Below, in pieces: positions 34,690-43,284 of a stretch of 64,000 nucleotides of DNA. Origin of the DNA: Hyphomicrobiales bacterium (lineage in GTDB: Bacteria; Pseudomonadota; Alphaproteobacteria; Rhizobiales; Beijerinckiaceae); NCBI GenBank assembly GCA_027483505.1, contig JAIXUP010000058.1, positions 1 to 64,000 of the forward strand, read 5' to 3'. Within the stretch, counting starts at the first letter, position 1, and each line of letters starts with the position of its first letter. A program made the translations under genes and the position numbers. The notes below the pieces were generated by a model, which saw only the letters and a program-made list of their open reading frames with translations, had not been told where the DNA came from and made no database searches.

Positions 34690-35274
34690 ATGACCACAAT
34701 CAAGAAGAGCGTCACGCGCCAGGGCTTCAAGACCGGCGAACATGTTGTCTACCCAGCCCATGGCGTGGGTCAGATCGTGGCGATCGAGGAACAGGAAGTC
34801 GCTGGATTCAAACTTGAATTGTTTGTCGTCAGCTTTTCGAAGGACAAGATGACGCTGCGTGTCCCGACGGCGAAGGCGGCGACTGTCGGCATGCGGAAAC
34901 TGGCCGACGAGCCGACCGTGGCCAAAGCGCTCGAGACCCTGACGGGCCGTGCCCGCGTGAAGCGCACGATGTGGTCGCGCCGCGCGCAGGAATACGAGGC
35001 GAAGATCAATTCGGGCGACATCATCGCCATCTCGGAAGTGGTCCGCGACCTTCATCGCTCCGAGGCCCAGCCGGAGCAGTCGTACTCGGAACGGCAGCTC
35101 TATGAGGCGGCGCTTGACCGCATGGTGCGCGAAATCGCCGCGGTTGATGACGTCACCGACACGGAGGCGCTGAAGAAGATCGAAGGGCAACTCGCGAAAT
35201 CGCCGCGCCGCGCCGCCAAAGGCACGGAAGAGGCCGAGACTGACGAGGCAGGCGACGAGGCGGAAGCCGCCTGA
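34690..35274 (+). CDS. carD: CarD-family transcription factor
   Basis: 194-residue regulator that binds RNA polymerase and stabilises open promoter complexes. The N-terminal CarD/TRCF interaction domain is clear (GFKTGEHVVYPAHGVGQIVA, 13-32), followed by a helical DNA-binding domain and an acidic, low-complexity tail. AGGAG precedes the ATG. A textbook terminator follows. It is typically essential and rRNA/stress-related in alphaproteobacteria. Confidence 0.95.
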   Translation: MTTIKKSVTRQGFKTGEHVVYPAHGVGQIVAIEEQEVAGFKLELFVVSFSKDKMTLRVPTAKAATVGMRKLADEPTVAKALETLTGRARVKRTMWSRRAQEYEAKINSGDIIAISEVVRDLHRSEAQPEQSYSERQLYEAALDRMVREIAAVDDVTDTEALKKIEGQLAKSPRRAAKGTEEAETDEAGDEAEAA

Positions 35275-35298
35275 CCAGTCCAACCTCGCAATCAGAAC

Positions 35299-35330
35299 GA
35301 ACCCGGCGCTCCGGCCCGGGTTCTTTTTTT
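35299..35330 (+). terminator. Rho-independent terminator of carD
   Basis: Perfect 8-bp stem GAACCCGG / CCGGGTTC with a 9-base loop, followed directly by seven T. It lies 24 bp after the carD stop codon. Confidence 0.92.
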
Positions 35331-35449
35331 GCCTGCGTCAATCGGACTCAAGGCCCGGGACTGGAAATAAGCAAACAAAACGTTAGTGGCGGTGATCCAC
35401 TTGGAATATGTGTCCGTAAGACTACGTATCCTTGGGGGGAGTGCCGCGT

Positions 35450-36322
35450 ATGGCTGAGGTCGCCGGAGTTCAACGCAGTTTCATCAGGGCAGCGATGAAC
35501 GCTCCCTTTCTTGAACGCGATGAGGAGCGCGCCCTTGCCGTCCGTTGGAAAGACGACCGTGATGAGGTCGCCCTTCACCGCCTCGCGTCAGCCCATATGC
35601 GGCTCGTGATCGCCCTCGCTGCCCGGTTTCGTCACTACGGGCTGCCGATGGCGGACCTCGTTCAGGAGGGTCACATCGGCCTGCTTGAAGCTGCGGCGCG
35701 CTTCGAGCCAGACCGAGAGGTTCGCTTCTCGACCTACGCGACATGGTGGATCAGGGCCTCGATACAGGATTTCATCCTGCGGAACTGGTCGATCGTGCGT
35801 GGCGGCACGAGCTCTGCGCAAAAGGCGCTGTTTTTCAATCTGCGGCGCCTGCGCGCCAGGTTGACACGCAATGGCGACGAGCGCGTCAGCGACAAGGTTC
35901 ACCAGCATATCGCGACGACGCTTGGCGTCTCGAAAGCCGATGTCGCGACGATGGACGCGCGCCTCTCGGGACCGGACGTGTCACTCAATGCGCCCCTGCT
36001 TGACGATGACTCCGGAGCGACCGCGGAGCGGATGGACTTCATACCGGACAACGCCCCCTTGCAGGACGAAGTGGTGGGCGACGGCATCGACAGCGAACGC
36101 CGGACGAAGTGGCTGCGGGCGGCTCTGGCAGTCCTGTCAGAGCGCGAGATGCGCATCCTTCACGAACGCCGGCTCAGCGATGACCAGGCCACCCTTGAAT
36201 CGCTCGGGGCTGTTCTCGGCATTTCGAAGGAGCGCGTGCGGCAGATCGAGAACCGGGCGATCGAGAAGCTCAAACGCGCGCTCCTCGACCGGCACCCCAG
36301 GCCCGAGAGCGTGCTGGTCTGA
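35450..36322 (+). CDS. rpoH: RNA polymerase sigma-32 family factor (RpoH2-like)
   Basis: 290-residue alternative sigma factor. Region 2 is clear (MADLVQEGHIGLLEAAARF and STYATWWIRASIQDFI), the RpoH box is present as QKALFFNLR (124-132), and region 4 ends with GISKERVRQIENRAIEKL. The RpoH box separates it from RpoD and supports a heat- or oxidative-stress role. The ATG has GGGGGGA nine bases upstream. Many Hyphomicrobiales carry two or more RpoH copies; its short, divergent N-terminus suggests the RpoH2 group. Confidence 0.93.
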   Translation: MAEVAGVQRSFIRAAMNAPFLERDEERALAVRWKDDRDEVALHRLASAHMRLVIALAARFRHYGLPMADLVQEGHIGLLEAAARFEPDREVRFSTYATWWIRASIQDFILRNWSIVRGGTSSAQKALFFNLRRLRARLTRNGDERVSDKVHQHIATTLGVSKADVATMDARLSGPDVSLNAPLLDDDSGATAERMDFIPDNAPLQDEVVGDGIDSERRTKWLRAALAVLSEREMRILHERRLSDDQATLESLGAVLGISKERVRQIENRAIEKLKRALLDRHPRPESVLV

Positions 36323-36328
36323 CCGCGC

Positions 36329-37801
36329 CTACTCGGCGATGATCTTGTAGCGCTGGCCCGGTACCGGACCGGCATTGCGCTCCAGCCCGTTGAGAATGGC
36401 GAACTGTTCGAGCGCCTTGTCCTCGATCGCCATCTGCCCTGCCAGCGAAGCGAGCGTGTCGCTCGTGCCGGCGGTGACGATCTTGAGGCGCAGCGGCTTC
36501 ACGGCTGATGCTTCGGTCGGCGAAAGCTGGCGGAAACTGGTGATCACCGCGCGGAACTGCCGGTCGAGATCGCCCTCTGGCCCCCTCGCGGCAAAGATGA
36601 ACCGGAAGGTCCGCTGGTTGCTCTGGATGGCGGCAAGCCTGAAGTTCCAGTCGGTCCCCTTGCCTGAGGTCAAGGCGGCCGGCAGCCCGTTCACCGACAG
36701 GCGCTCCACCGGCCCGGGCGTGACGCCTTCGATCCAGCCAGCCCCCACATAGGATTCGAGCGTCTGGTTGCCGTCGAGCTGCACGCTATCAAAGCGCATG
36801 GCCCGGCTGCCGTTGCCGCCAACGCCGAGAACCGCATCGGCAGTGCTTTCGAGCGTCAGGCCCTCGGGCGCCGTGAAGCTGAGGCCAAGCGCCGGATTGA
36901 GATAGCGCCGTCCGCGCACGATCCCCTCCTTCGGCTCGTCGCCGAAGGTCACCCCGTCCAGGGCAGCCAGCCAGCCGTCCTTGTCGCGGATGCCGAGGCC
37001 CGGCGCCGAAATCTGCCGTGCCGACGCCAGCGTCAGCTGGACGCGTTCGGTTGTCGACGGATGGGTCGACAGGATGTCGAGGCCGTTCTGCCCCGGCCGC
37101 TCGCCCATCAGCATGGAGCGGTGGCTGGTGGTGCGGCCCAACGAGGCCAGAAAGCGCGAGGCTCCATAAGGATCATATCCCGCAACAGAGATCGCGCGGA
37201 CAGCGATCAGGTCGGCCTCAAGCTCCTGCTGCCGCGAGAAGCTGGCAATCGAGACCCGGGAACGCGCCTGCACCAGCGCGCCCGCCACCGGGTCTTCGAG
37301 AACCTGCGAGACAACCCGCTGCACCAGTTCCGAGCGCTGTTGCAGTTCGGCACGCTCGACCGCATGCCGCGCCTGCACATGGGCGATCTCATGGGCGATA
37401 ACGGCCGCCATCTCGGACTTGTCATTGGCGAGCGCAAGCAGGCCGCGCGTCAGGTAGAGTCGGCCGTTGGGCAAGGCGAAGGCATTGACCACCGGCGAGT
37501 TCAGCAAGGTGACCTCATACTGGCTGTCCGTCTTGCCCTCGCTGGCCGCCAGCTTGGCGATGATCTCCTCGATGGCGCGCTTGGCCGCCGGTGCACGATA
37601 CTCACCGCCGAAGGCGGACATCAGCCTGAGATGTTCGCGCTGGGCGGCGGCGTCGATCGCGTTGCCCACTCCGTTTGCCAGCACCGGCGGACGGCGCGTC
37701 GGCTCGGGCGGCAGGAACACCGGACGCTCGCCCGCGCAGCCGGCGAGGACCGCTGCTGCCAGCAGCGCTGCGAGCACGGGCTGGACCCGCGCCGCCCGCA
37801 T
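36329..37801 (-). CDS. M48-family metalloprotease lipoprotein (BepA/LoiP-like)
   Basis: 490-residue lipoprotein: signal with lipobox LAGC (Cys22), then zinc protease motif HEIAH (137-141) with third ligand Glu193 in QELEAD. The C-terminal part includes a LysM-like segment ending VPGQRYKIIAE. Probably a periplasmic protease that handles misassembled outer-membrane proteins. The chosen ATG has a strong GGGGAGG site; the frame extends 11 codons further upstream. Tail-to-tail with rpoH (6 bp gap). Confidence 0.92.
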   Translation of the reverse strand: MRAARVQPVLAALLAAAVLAGCAGERPVFLPPEPTRRPPVLANGVGNAIDAAAQREHLRLMSAFGGEYRAPAAKRAIEEIIAKLAASEGKTDSQYEVTLLNSPVVNAFALPNGRLYLTRGLLALANDKSEMAAVIAHEIAHVQARHAVERAELQQRSELVQRVVSQVLEDPVAGALVQARSRVSIASFSRQQELEADLIAVRAISVAGYDPYGASRFLASLGRTTSHRSMLMGERPGQNGLDILSTHPSTTERVQLTLASARQISAPGLGIRDKDGWLAALDGVTFGDEPKEGIVRGRRYLNPALGLSFTAPEGLTLESTADAVLGVGGNGSRAMRFDSVQLDGNQTLESYVGAGWIEGVTPGPVERLSVNGLPAALTSGKGTDWNFRLAAIQSNQRTFRFIFAARGPEGDLDRQFRAVITSFRQLSPTEASAVKPLRLKIVTAGTSDTLASLAGQMAIEDKALEQFAILNGLERNAGPVPGQRYKIIAE

Positions 37802-37844
37802 CAAACCTCCCCAGATGTCCGTCACGCGTCGCATGTCCGCCGTT

Positions 37845-38630
37845 TCAATCCACTCTCTCCACAGAGCTTGCGTCCGTGATCAGCATGCGTGCGGGATTGG
37901 CCGACCGGATCACCCCGCGCAACCTGAGAGTCTGGCCGCGAAGGCTGTCGCGTGTCCAGCCCTTGCGCTCGAGATCACGCCAGACCAGCAGGCTGAGCTC
38001 CGCGCTCGCGCCGGTTCCGCGCGCACCGAAATTCAGAAAGGCCGCCCGCCGGGTTTGCCCGACATGGCTGACACGCCCCTGCATCACCACCATCTCCCCT
38101 GCCCGGCCCGCGAGGACCTGCCCTTGTGTGGCGTCCATCAGGCCAGAACCGGCCCCGGCCCACAGGCCGCGCGCCGCCCTGCGGGCCACCGCCTCCGTTT
38201 CAAGATACGGAATGCGGCAGTTTGGCGGCATTTCTGGGGGCCACACCATGGCAAAGCCCGATTCCAGCAGGTTCAAGGCCAGGTCCCGCCCAGGATCAGC
38301 ACCCCGTGACACAATCGCGACGGCGACGCGTCCCCACCGGTCCGGTCCGGAGTCCGGCTCAAGAAGCGCCACGGCTGCCCCGGCCCAGGGCGACAGGACA
38401 CGGCTCAACATCTCCTCGCTGCCGGCCGGCGGACGGACGCGCAGACCTGGAAGCCGTCCGCGGCTGCCATCGCTCAGCAGCATGTCACCCTCCGCCGTGA
38501 CGCCATCGAACGAGAGGGTGGACGGCTCCTGCGTTGGCCATCCGCACGCCGCAGCCAAGGCCGGACAGGTGATCAGCCAGCCCGCCACCAAAACATGGGA
38601 CGCATGCCGGAGGCGCTTGCAATGCCCCAT
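37845..38630 (-). CDS. secreted staphylococcal-nuclease-like domain protein
   Basis: 261-residue exported protein with a signal sequence ending near PALAAACGW. The middle region resembles a thermonuclease (SNase) fold: VRPPAG, DRWGRV and RDLALNLLESGFAMVWP followed by CRIPYLETEAVARRAARGLWA-type segment. Classical catalytic residues are not all evident, so nuclease activity is uncertain. A C-terminal OB-like region follows. The start shares one base with the stop of the TauE gene (TGATG), which decides it; the longer open frame is a read-through of that gene in another frame. Confidence 0.8.
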   Translation of the reverse strand: MGHCKRLRHASHVLVAGWLITCPALAAACGWPTQEPSTLSFDGVTAEGDMLLSDGSRGRLPGLRVRPPAGSEEMLSRVLSPWAGAAVALLEPDSGPDRWGRVAVAIVSRGADPGRDLALNLLESGFAMVWPPEMPPNCRIPYLETEAVARRAARGLWAGAGSGLMDATQGQVLAGRAGEMVVMQGRVSHVGQTRRAAFLNFGARGTGASAELSLLVWRDLERKGWTRDSLRGQTLRLRGVIRSANPARMLITDASSVERVD

Positions 38631-39463
38631 CAGCGGCCTGTCGCCAGACTGTAGAGAAAGCGGACGCAGACGATCAGCAGGAAGATGCCGAAAGCGAGTT
38701 CCAGCCGCCGACGCGGCAACCTGTGCGCGAGGCTCGCGCCGAGCGGAGCGGTGAAGATGCTGGCCGGCACGATGCAGGCGAAGGCAATCAACGAGACATA
38801 TCCCAGCGAGCCCGGCGGCAGGATCGCCATCTTCGGCCAGCCGGCGAAAACATAGCCCAGGGCGCCCGGAATGGCGATGATCACGCCAAGTCCGGCCGAG
38901 GTCGACACGGCCTGCCGGATATCGCGGCCGTAAAGCATCATGAAGATGTTTGATATCTGGCCGCCGCCTATCCCCATCAACGAGGACATGGCCCCGATCA
39001 GCCCGCCGAACAGCCGCATGACCCCGTCTGATGGCAGCGTGTCCGAGATCTTCCACCTGTCGTTGCCGAACAGAAGGCGCGCGGCGGAGGCGCCAGCGAC
39101 AACGACAAAGACGATTTTGAACAGGCCAGCCGGCGCATAGCGCGCCACAAGACTTCCCAGAATGACGCCCAGCAGAACAGGAACCGCCCAGAGCCGGAGA
39201 ATGTCCTGCTCGACGAGCCCCTTGCTCAGATGCTTGCGATAGGAACTGATGGCTGTCGGGATGATCGCCATCAGCGACGTACCGACGCACAGGGGCATCC
39301 GCACCTCGGCCGGCACGCCCACCACGCCGAAGACCTCATAAAGGATCGGCACCATCACGGCTCCGCCGCCGACGCCAAACAGCCCAGCCAGGAGGCCGGT
39401 CACGGCGCCGCCGGCCAGAAGCGCGATGGCCATCAGGCCCAGTTCAAGCATGGTCGATGTCAT
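38630..39463 (-). CDS. TauE/SafE family membrane exporter
   Basis: 277-residue polytopic membrane protein with about eight helices and the duplicated glycine motif of the family: AGLFGVGGGAVMVP near the N-terminus and SSLMGIGGGQISNIF in the middle. Family members export sulfite, sulfoacetate or related anions. A longer start is possible but adds a basic, non-conserved N-terminus. It ends one base into the nuclease-like gene. Confidence 0.92.
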   Translation of the reverse strand: MTSTMLELGLMAIALLAGGAVTGLLAGLFGVGGGAVMVPILYEVFGVVGVPAEVRMPLCVGTSLMAIIPTAISSYRKHLSKGLVEQDILRLWAVPVLLGVILGSLVARYAPAGLFKIVFVVVAGASAARLLFGNDRWKISDTLPSDGVMRLFGGLIGAMSSLMGIGGGQISNIFMMLYGRDIRQAVSTSAGLGVIIAIPGALGYVFAGWPKMAILPPGSLGYVSLIAFACIVPASIFTAPLGASLAHRLPRRRLELAFGIFLLIVCVRFLYSLATGR

Positions 39464-39629
39464 GGAGCCCTGTTGCTGGCGGTTCGAGCGACGGAAATGC
39501 GGTGCCTGTGTGCGACAACGGCGCGCCGCCCGCAAGGGTCACGGCCGCAGGACAGCATGCGCTCAACCGACGGATCACGGTCCCGGCCTCTTCACCATTG
39601 TCCAAATCATGCTAAGGGAGAGCCCGTGC

Positions 39630-39706
39630 GGTTCCGTAGCTCAGCAGGATAGAGCAGTGGTTTCCTAAACCAAAGGTCAGGGGTTCGAATCCCTTCGGGA
39701 CCGCCA
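39630..39706 (+). tRNA. tRNA-Arg, anticodon CCT
   Basis: Acceptor stem GGTTCCG / CGGGACC (one T-G wobble), D stem GCTC / GAGC, anticodon loop TTCCTAA giving anticodon CCT (reads AGG), T arm with GGTTCGAAT, discriminator G and encoded CCA. The 27-43 pair of the anticodon stem is mismatched (G/A), which is tolerated. AGG is a rare Arg codon in such high-GC genomes. Confidence 0.95.
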
Positions 39707-39733
39707 TTTCCCCCTTTCCAAGGCCCTGGCCGT

Positions 39734-40786
39734 TCAGTGCCCCTTGGGCCCGCCTGCCTCGAGCGAGCGGCTCCAGCGCGAGAGGGCGAAGCAGATCAGC
39801 CAGTAGATGGTTCCGGCGAACAGGTAGGCTTCGATGTTCATGCCGACCCAGGCCGGGTCCGCAAGCGAACTCTGGGCGATGCCGAGCAGGTCGAGGATCG
39901 AGACGACCAGCACCAGCGTCGTGTTCTTGACCAGCGCGATGAACTCGTTGGTCATTGCCGGCAGCGAGATGCGCAGCGCCTGCGGCAGCGTGATCAGGCC
40001 TGTGGTCTGCCAGTAGCCGAGCCCGAGCGCAGAAGCGGCCTCCGCCTGGCCCTTGGGCAGCGCCTGCAGTCCCCCGCGCACCGCCTCCGCCATGTAGGCT
40101 GCGATGACAAGGCCAAGGCCGATGACGGCGCGCGCCAGCCGGTCAACGCCGACGCCGGCGGGCATGACCAGCGGCAGCAGCAGCGAGGCCAGAAAGATCA
40201 CCGCGATGATCGGAACCCCGCGCCAGAACTCGATGAACACCACCGACAAGGTCCGGATCAACGGCAGGCGCGATTGCCGCCCCAGCGCCAGCAGGATGCC
40301 CAGCGGCACGGCGATCAGCCCGGCATAGATGGCGATGAACAACGTCAGCATAAGCCCGCCCCAGGCCCGCGTCTCGACGGCTGCCAGCCCGTAGCCGCCG
40401 CCGATCAGCCAGACGCCCAGCGGCGGCAGAACCAGCAGCGCTGCGATTCCGAGCCGCAGCCGGGCCCTGCCGGTCAGGACGAACAGCGGCGCAATGGCCG
40501 CCAGCGACACGAGCCCGAACAGGTTGGGCCGCCAGCGCTCGGCCACCGGATAAAAACCGTACATGAACTGGCCGAAGCGGGCGCGGATGAAGACCCAGCA
40601 GGCCCCGCCCGGGACGCAATCGGCGCGCGTCTCGCCGCTCCAGGTCGCATTGACGAGTGCCCAGCGCGTGAAGGGCGTCAGCAGCCAGACCACGCAGACG
40701 GCGATCGCCAGCGTGATCGCGGTCTGCGCCGGGGTCGAGAACAGACGCTGCTGCCACAGCCGGAGGGAGGCGGCGCGCGCGCTCAT
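39734..40786 (-). CDS. aapM: amino acid ABC transporter permease, AapM-like (second system)
   Basis: 350-residue permease with a long loop carrying two Cys (RADCVPGGACW), then the transport domain with GQAEAASALGLGYWQTT and [15 protein letters not shown]-type segment (here TNEFIALVKNTT). It is shorter than the 457-residue AapM at 23 kb but matches it along the second half. The start overlaps the upstream permease stop (ATGA). No ATPase gene follows; the next feature is a tRNA. Confidence 0.93.
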   Translation of the reverse strand: MSARAASLRLWQQRLFSTPAQTAITLAIAVCVVWLLTPFTRWALVNATWSGETRADCVPGGACWVFIRARFGQFMYGFYPVAERWRPNLFGLVSLAAIAPLFVLTGRARLRLGIAALLVLPPLGVWLIGGGYGLAAVETRAWGGLMLTLFIAIYAGLIAVPLGILLALGRQSRLPLIRTLSVVFIEFWRGVPIIAVIFLASLLLPLVMPAGVGVDRLARAVIGLGLVIAAYMAEAVRGGLQALPKGQAEAASALGLGYWQTTGLITLPQALRISLPAMTNEFIALVKNTTLVLVVSILDLLGIAQSSLADPAWVGMNIEAYLFAGTIYWLICFALSRWSRSLEAGGPKGH

Positions 40787-41940
40787 CGCGTCACCAGTGC
40801 GATGCGGGCGTTGTACCAGTTCATCAGCGCCGAGACGATCAGCCCGAAGAACAGGTAGACCGCCAGTGTCATCGCGATGATCTCGATGGCCTGGCCGGTG
40901 TCGTTGAGCGCCGACCCCATGAACAGGCTGACCACATCGGGATAGGCAATGGCCGCACCGAAGGACGAGTTCTTCAGCACGTTGAGGTACTGGCTGGTCA
41001 TCGGCGGGATCATCACGCGCATCGCCTGCGGAATGACGACGAAGCGGAGAATCTGGCCGGGCTTCAGTCCCAGCGATGCGGCCGCTTCGCGCTGGCCCCT
41101 GGCCACGGCGCCGATGCCGCCGCGCACGATCTCGGCGACGAACCCGGCCGTATAGGTCACCAGGGCGGCCAGCAGCGCCACGAATTCGGGGATGATGACG
41201 AAGCCGCCGCGCAGGTTGAAGCGCCCGGCCTGCGGCATGTCCCAGCCGGTGGAGCGCGCCGCCCAGACCAGCGCCGCGATGGGCACAAGGGCGCACAGCA
41301 CCAGCCCGATCGCCAGCACCGGCGTGTCGGCGCCGGTCTCGGCCTTGCGGCGCGCAGCCCAGCGCGACACCAGCCATTGGGCGGCGAAAGCGAACAGGAT
41401 GGCCGCCAGCGCCCACTGGAACGGTGCGCCGCTGGTTGCGGCCGGCACCGTCAGCCCGCGATTGTTCAGGAAGATCGCCGAGAACAGGTTGAGGCTGTCA
41501 CGCGGTTGCGGCAAGGCGGCGATCACGCCGAAATACCAGAACAGCACGAAGAACAGCAGCGGGATGTTGCGCACGAACTCGACATAGGCTCCGGCAATGG
41601 CCGAGAGCAGCCAGTGCGAGGACAGACGCGCGAGACCGATCACGAAGCCGAGCAGCGTCGCCAGCAGCATCGAGATCAGCGACACGAACAGGGTATTGGT
41701 CACACCAGCCCAGAACAGCGCCCAGATGTTGTCTGAGGATTTGTAACCTGTCAGCGTGAAGGGAACATCGATCCCTGCCGAGCGCCACAGGAAATCGAAG
41801 CCGGAGGCGATGCCGGCATTGACCATGTTCTGCGAGGCGTTGCGAACGAAGAAGACCGTCAGCCCGACCAGCGACGCCGATATCGCGACCTGCCAGAACA
41901 GGTCACGTATCCTTGCATCATAGAACAGGCGGCGAAGCAT
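40783..41940 (-). CDS. aapQ: amino acid ABC transporter permease, AapQ-like (second system)
   Basis: 385-residue permease. The N-terminal helix is followed by the loop with GIASGFDFLWRSAG and a C-terminal transport domain with GQREAAASLGLKPG. Closely parallels the 399-residue permease of the first importer. Coupled to the AapM-like gene by an ATGA overlap, and separated from the binding-protein gene by a palindromic repeat element. Confidence 0.93.
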   Translation of the reverse strand: MLRRLFYDARIRDLFWQVAISASLVGLTVFFVRNASQNMVNAGIASGFDFLWRSAGIDVPFTLTGYKSSDNIWALFWAGVTNTLFVSLISMLLATLLGFVIGLARLSSHWLLSAIAGAYVEFVRNIPLLFFVLFWYFGVIAALPQPRDSLNLFSAIFLNNRGLTVPAATSGAPFQWALAAILFAFAAQWLVSRWAARRKAETGADTPVLAIGLVLCALVPIAALVWAARSTGWDMPQAGRFNLRGGFVIIPEFVALLAALVTYTAGFVAEIVRGGIGAVARGQREAAASLGLKPGQILRFVVIPQAMRVMIPPMTSQYLNVLKNSSFGAAIAYPDVVSLFMGSALNDTGQAIEIIAMTLAVYLFFGLIVSALMNWYNARIALVTR

Positions 41941-41983
41941 GGTTGATGGTATCCGGAAAGCGAGACGCAGATCAGCGGCCTGG

Positions 41984-42135
41984 TGCCCTCGCCCCTTTTG
42001 GGAGAGGGTTAGGGAGAGGGGTTGCGCAGGACTCTGAAAAGAGCGGGCCGCAAGCTTGGTTCGCGCGCGCTAATCGAAAAGGCAGCAAGCACTGTGCGAC
42101 CCCTCTCCCCAGCCCTCTCCCGCAAGGGGAGAGGG
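41984..42135. repeat. large imperfect inverted repeat (REP-like) between aapJ and aapQ of the second importer
   Basis: Two arms of about 40 bp face each other: the left (41984-42027) holds CCCCTTTTGGGAGAGGG and GGGAGAGGGG; the right (42093-42135) holds CCCCTCTCCCC and CCCTCTCCCGCAAGGGGAGAGGG-type sequence, its near complement. Each arm is itself palindromic. The CCCTCTCCC...GGGAGAGGG pattern is a familiar dispersed repeat type in Hyphomicrobiales. In the mRNA it would form a very stable structure between binding protein and permeases. Confidence 0.85.
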
Positions 42136-42182
42136 AGTTCATGGGCAATCCGCGATAACGACGGCAGCGAACCGTGCTCAGA

Positions 42183-43220
42183 TCACTGGAACGGCGGGGT
42201 GAACAAGAGGCCGCCCTTGGTCCACAGCGCATTCTGGCCGCGTTCGAGCTTGAGCGAGGAGTCCTTGCCGACCGTGCGGTCAAAGCTCTCGCCGTAATTG
42301 CCGACGGCCTTGATGGCGTTGTACATCCAGTCATTCGACAGGCCGAGCATCTGGCCGAAATTGCCTTCGGCGCCGAGCAGGCGGCGCACTTCGGCATTCT
42401 TCGAGTTGGCGCGCATGTCATCGACATTCTTCGATGTCACGCCAAGGTTCTCGGCGGCGATCATGCCGTTCAGCACCCAGCGCACCACCGCCTGCCAGCG
42501 CTCGTCGCCGTAACGCGTCACCGGCCCTTGCGGATCATTGGAGATCGGCTCGGCCATGATGATGTGGTCATCGGGTGTCTTCAGCTTGGCGCGCTGGCCG
42601 GCGAGGGCGCCGACGCCAGCGGTGTAGGCGTCGCAGCGCCCGGCGTCATAGGCGGCGATGGCATCGTCGTTCTTCTGGAAGTTGGTGATGGTGACCTTCA
42701 GGTTGCGCTCGCGGAACCAGTCGGCAGCATTCTTCTCTTCGGTCGATCCGGCCGCGACACAGACAGAGGCGCCGTCGAGGTCCTTGGCGGCGGTGGCCTT
42801 CGAGGCCTTGCGCACGATGAAGGTCTGGCCCTCATAGAAGTTGATGCCCTGGAAGTTCACGCCCAGCGTGGCGTTGCGCGAGAAGGTGATGGTGGTGTTG
42901 CGCGAGAGCAGGTCCACCTGGCCCGACTGCAGCACCGGCCAACGCTGCTGAACGGTCGTGGGGGTGAACTTCACCTTGCCGGCATCGCCGAGAACGGCGG
43001 CCGCGAGCGCCCGGCAATAGTCCACGTCAAGGCCGCTCCACTCGCCCTTGTCGTTCGGAAACGAGAAGCCCGGCACGCCGACATGCACGCCGCATTCGAG
43101 ATTGCCGCGGGCGCGGATGGCGTCCAGCGTCGGGCTTGGCACCAGTGTTTGCGCAACGGCGGCGCCACCGGCCAGCATGGCTGTTGCGGCGATCACGGCC
43201 GTCAGGTTGGTCTTGGTCAT
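42183..43220 (-). CDS. aapJ: amino acid ABC transporter periplasmic binding protein, AapJ-like (second system)
   Basis: 345-residue family-3 solute-binding protein with a signal peptide (about 1-23, ending AAVAQT). The mature part has ARGNLECGVHVGVPGFSF and GEWSGLDVDYCRALAAA, and the C-terminus NALWTKGGLLFTPPFQ, closely similar to the first binding protein in layout. The chosen ATG has GGGGAAG upstream. Given the downstream and upstream genes, the ligand may be glutamate (D or L). Confidence 0.92.
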   Translation of the reverse strand: MTKTNLTAVIAATAMLAGGAAVAQTLVPSPTLDAIRARGNLECGVHVGVPGFSFPNDKGEWSGLDVDYCRALAAAVLGDAGKVKFTPTTVQQRWPVLQSGQVDLLSRNTTITFSRNATLGVNFQGINFYEGQTFIVRKASKATAAKDLDGASVCVAAGSTEEKNAADWFRERNLKVTITNFQKNDDAIAAYDAGRCDAYTAGVGALAGQRAKLKTPDDHIIMAEPISNDPQGPVTRYGDERWQAVVRWVLNGMIAAENLGVTSKNVDDMRANSKNAEVRRLLGAEGNFGQMLGLSNDWMYNAIKAVGNYGESFDRTVGKDSSLKLERGQNALWTKGGLLFTPPFQ

Positions 43221-43284
43221 TGTCACATCTTCCCCGTTCTTGTTGACAAAATCGCGCATCGCCCCGGCCCGTGTCCGGATGCGA

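Noticed and set aside
37845-39290. 481-codon version of the nuclease-like gene extending into the TauE gene
   Set aside because: The first ~220 residues are an out-of-frame reading of the TauE gene; the TGATG junction and signal peptide define the start at 38630.
39630-39734. tRNA-Arg as an integration site of a genomic island
   Set aside because: No integrase gene, no repeat of the tRNA 3' end noticed nearby, and flanking genes are ordinary transporters.
39734-41416. 560-codon version of the second AapM-like permease
   Set aside because: The N-terminal part reads the neighbouring permease in a wrong frame; the ATGA overlap fixes the start at 40786.
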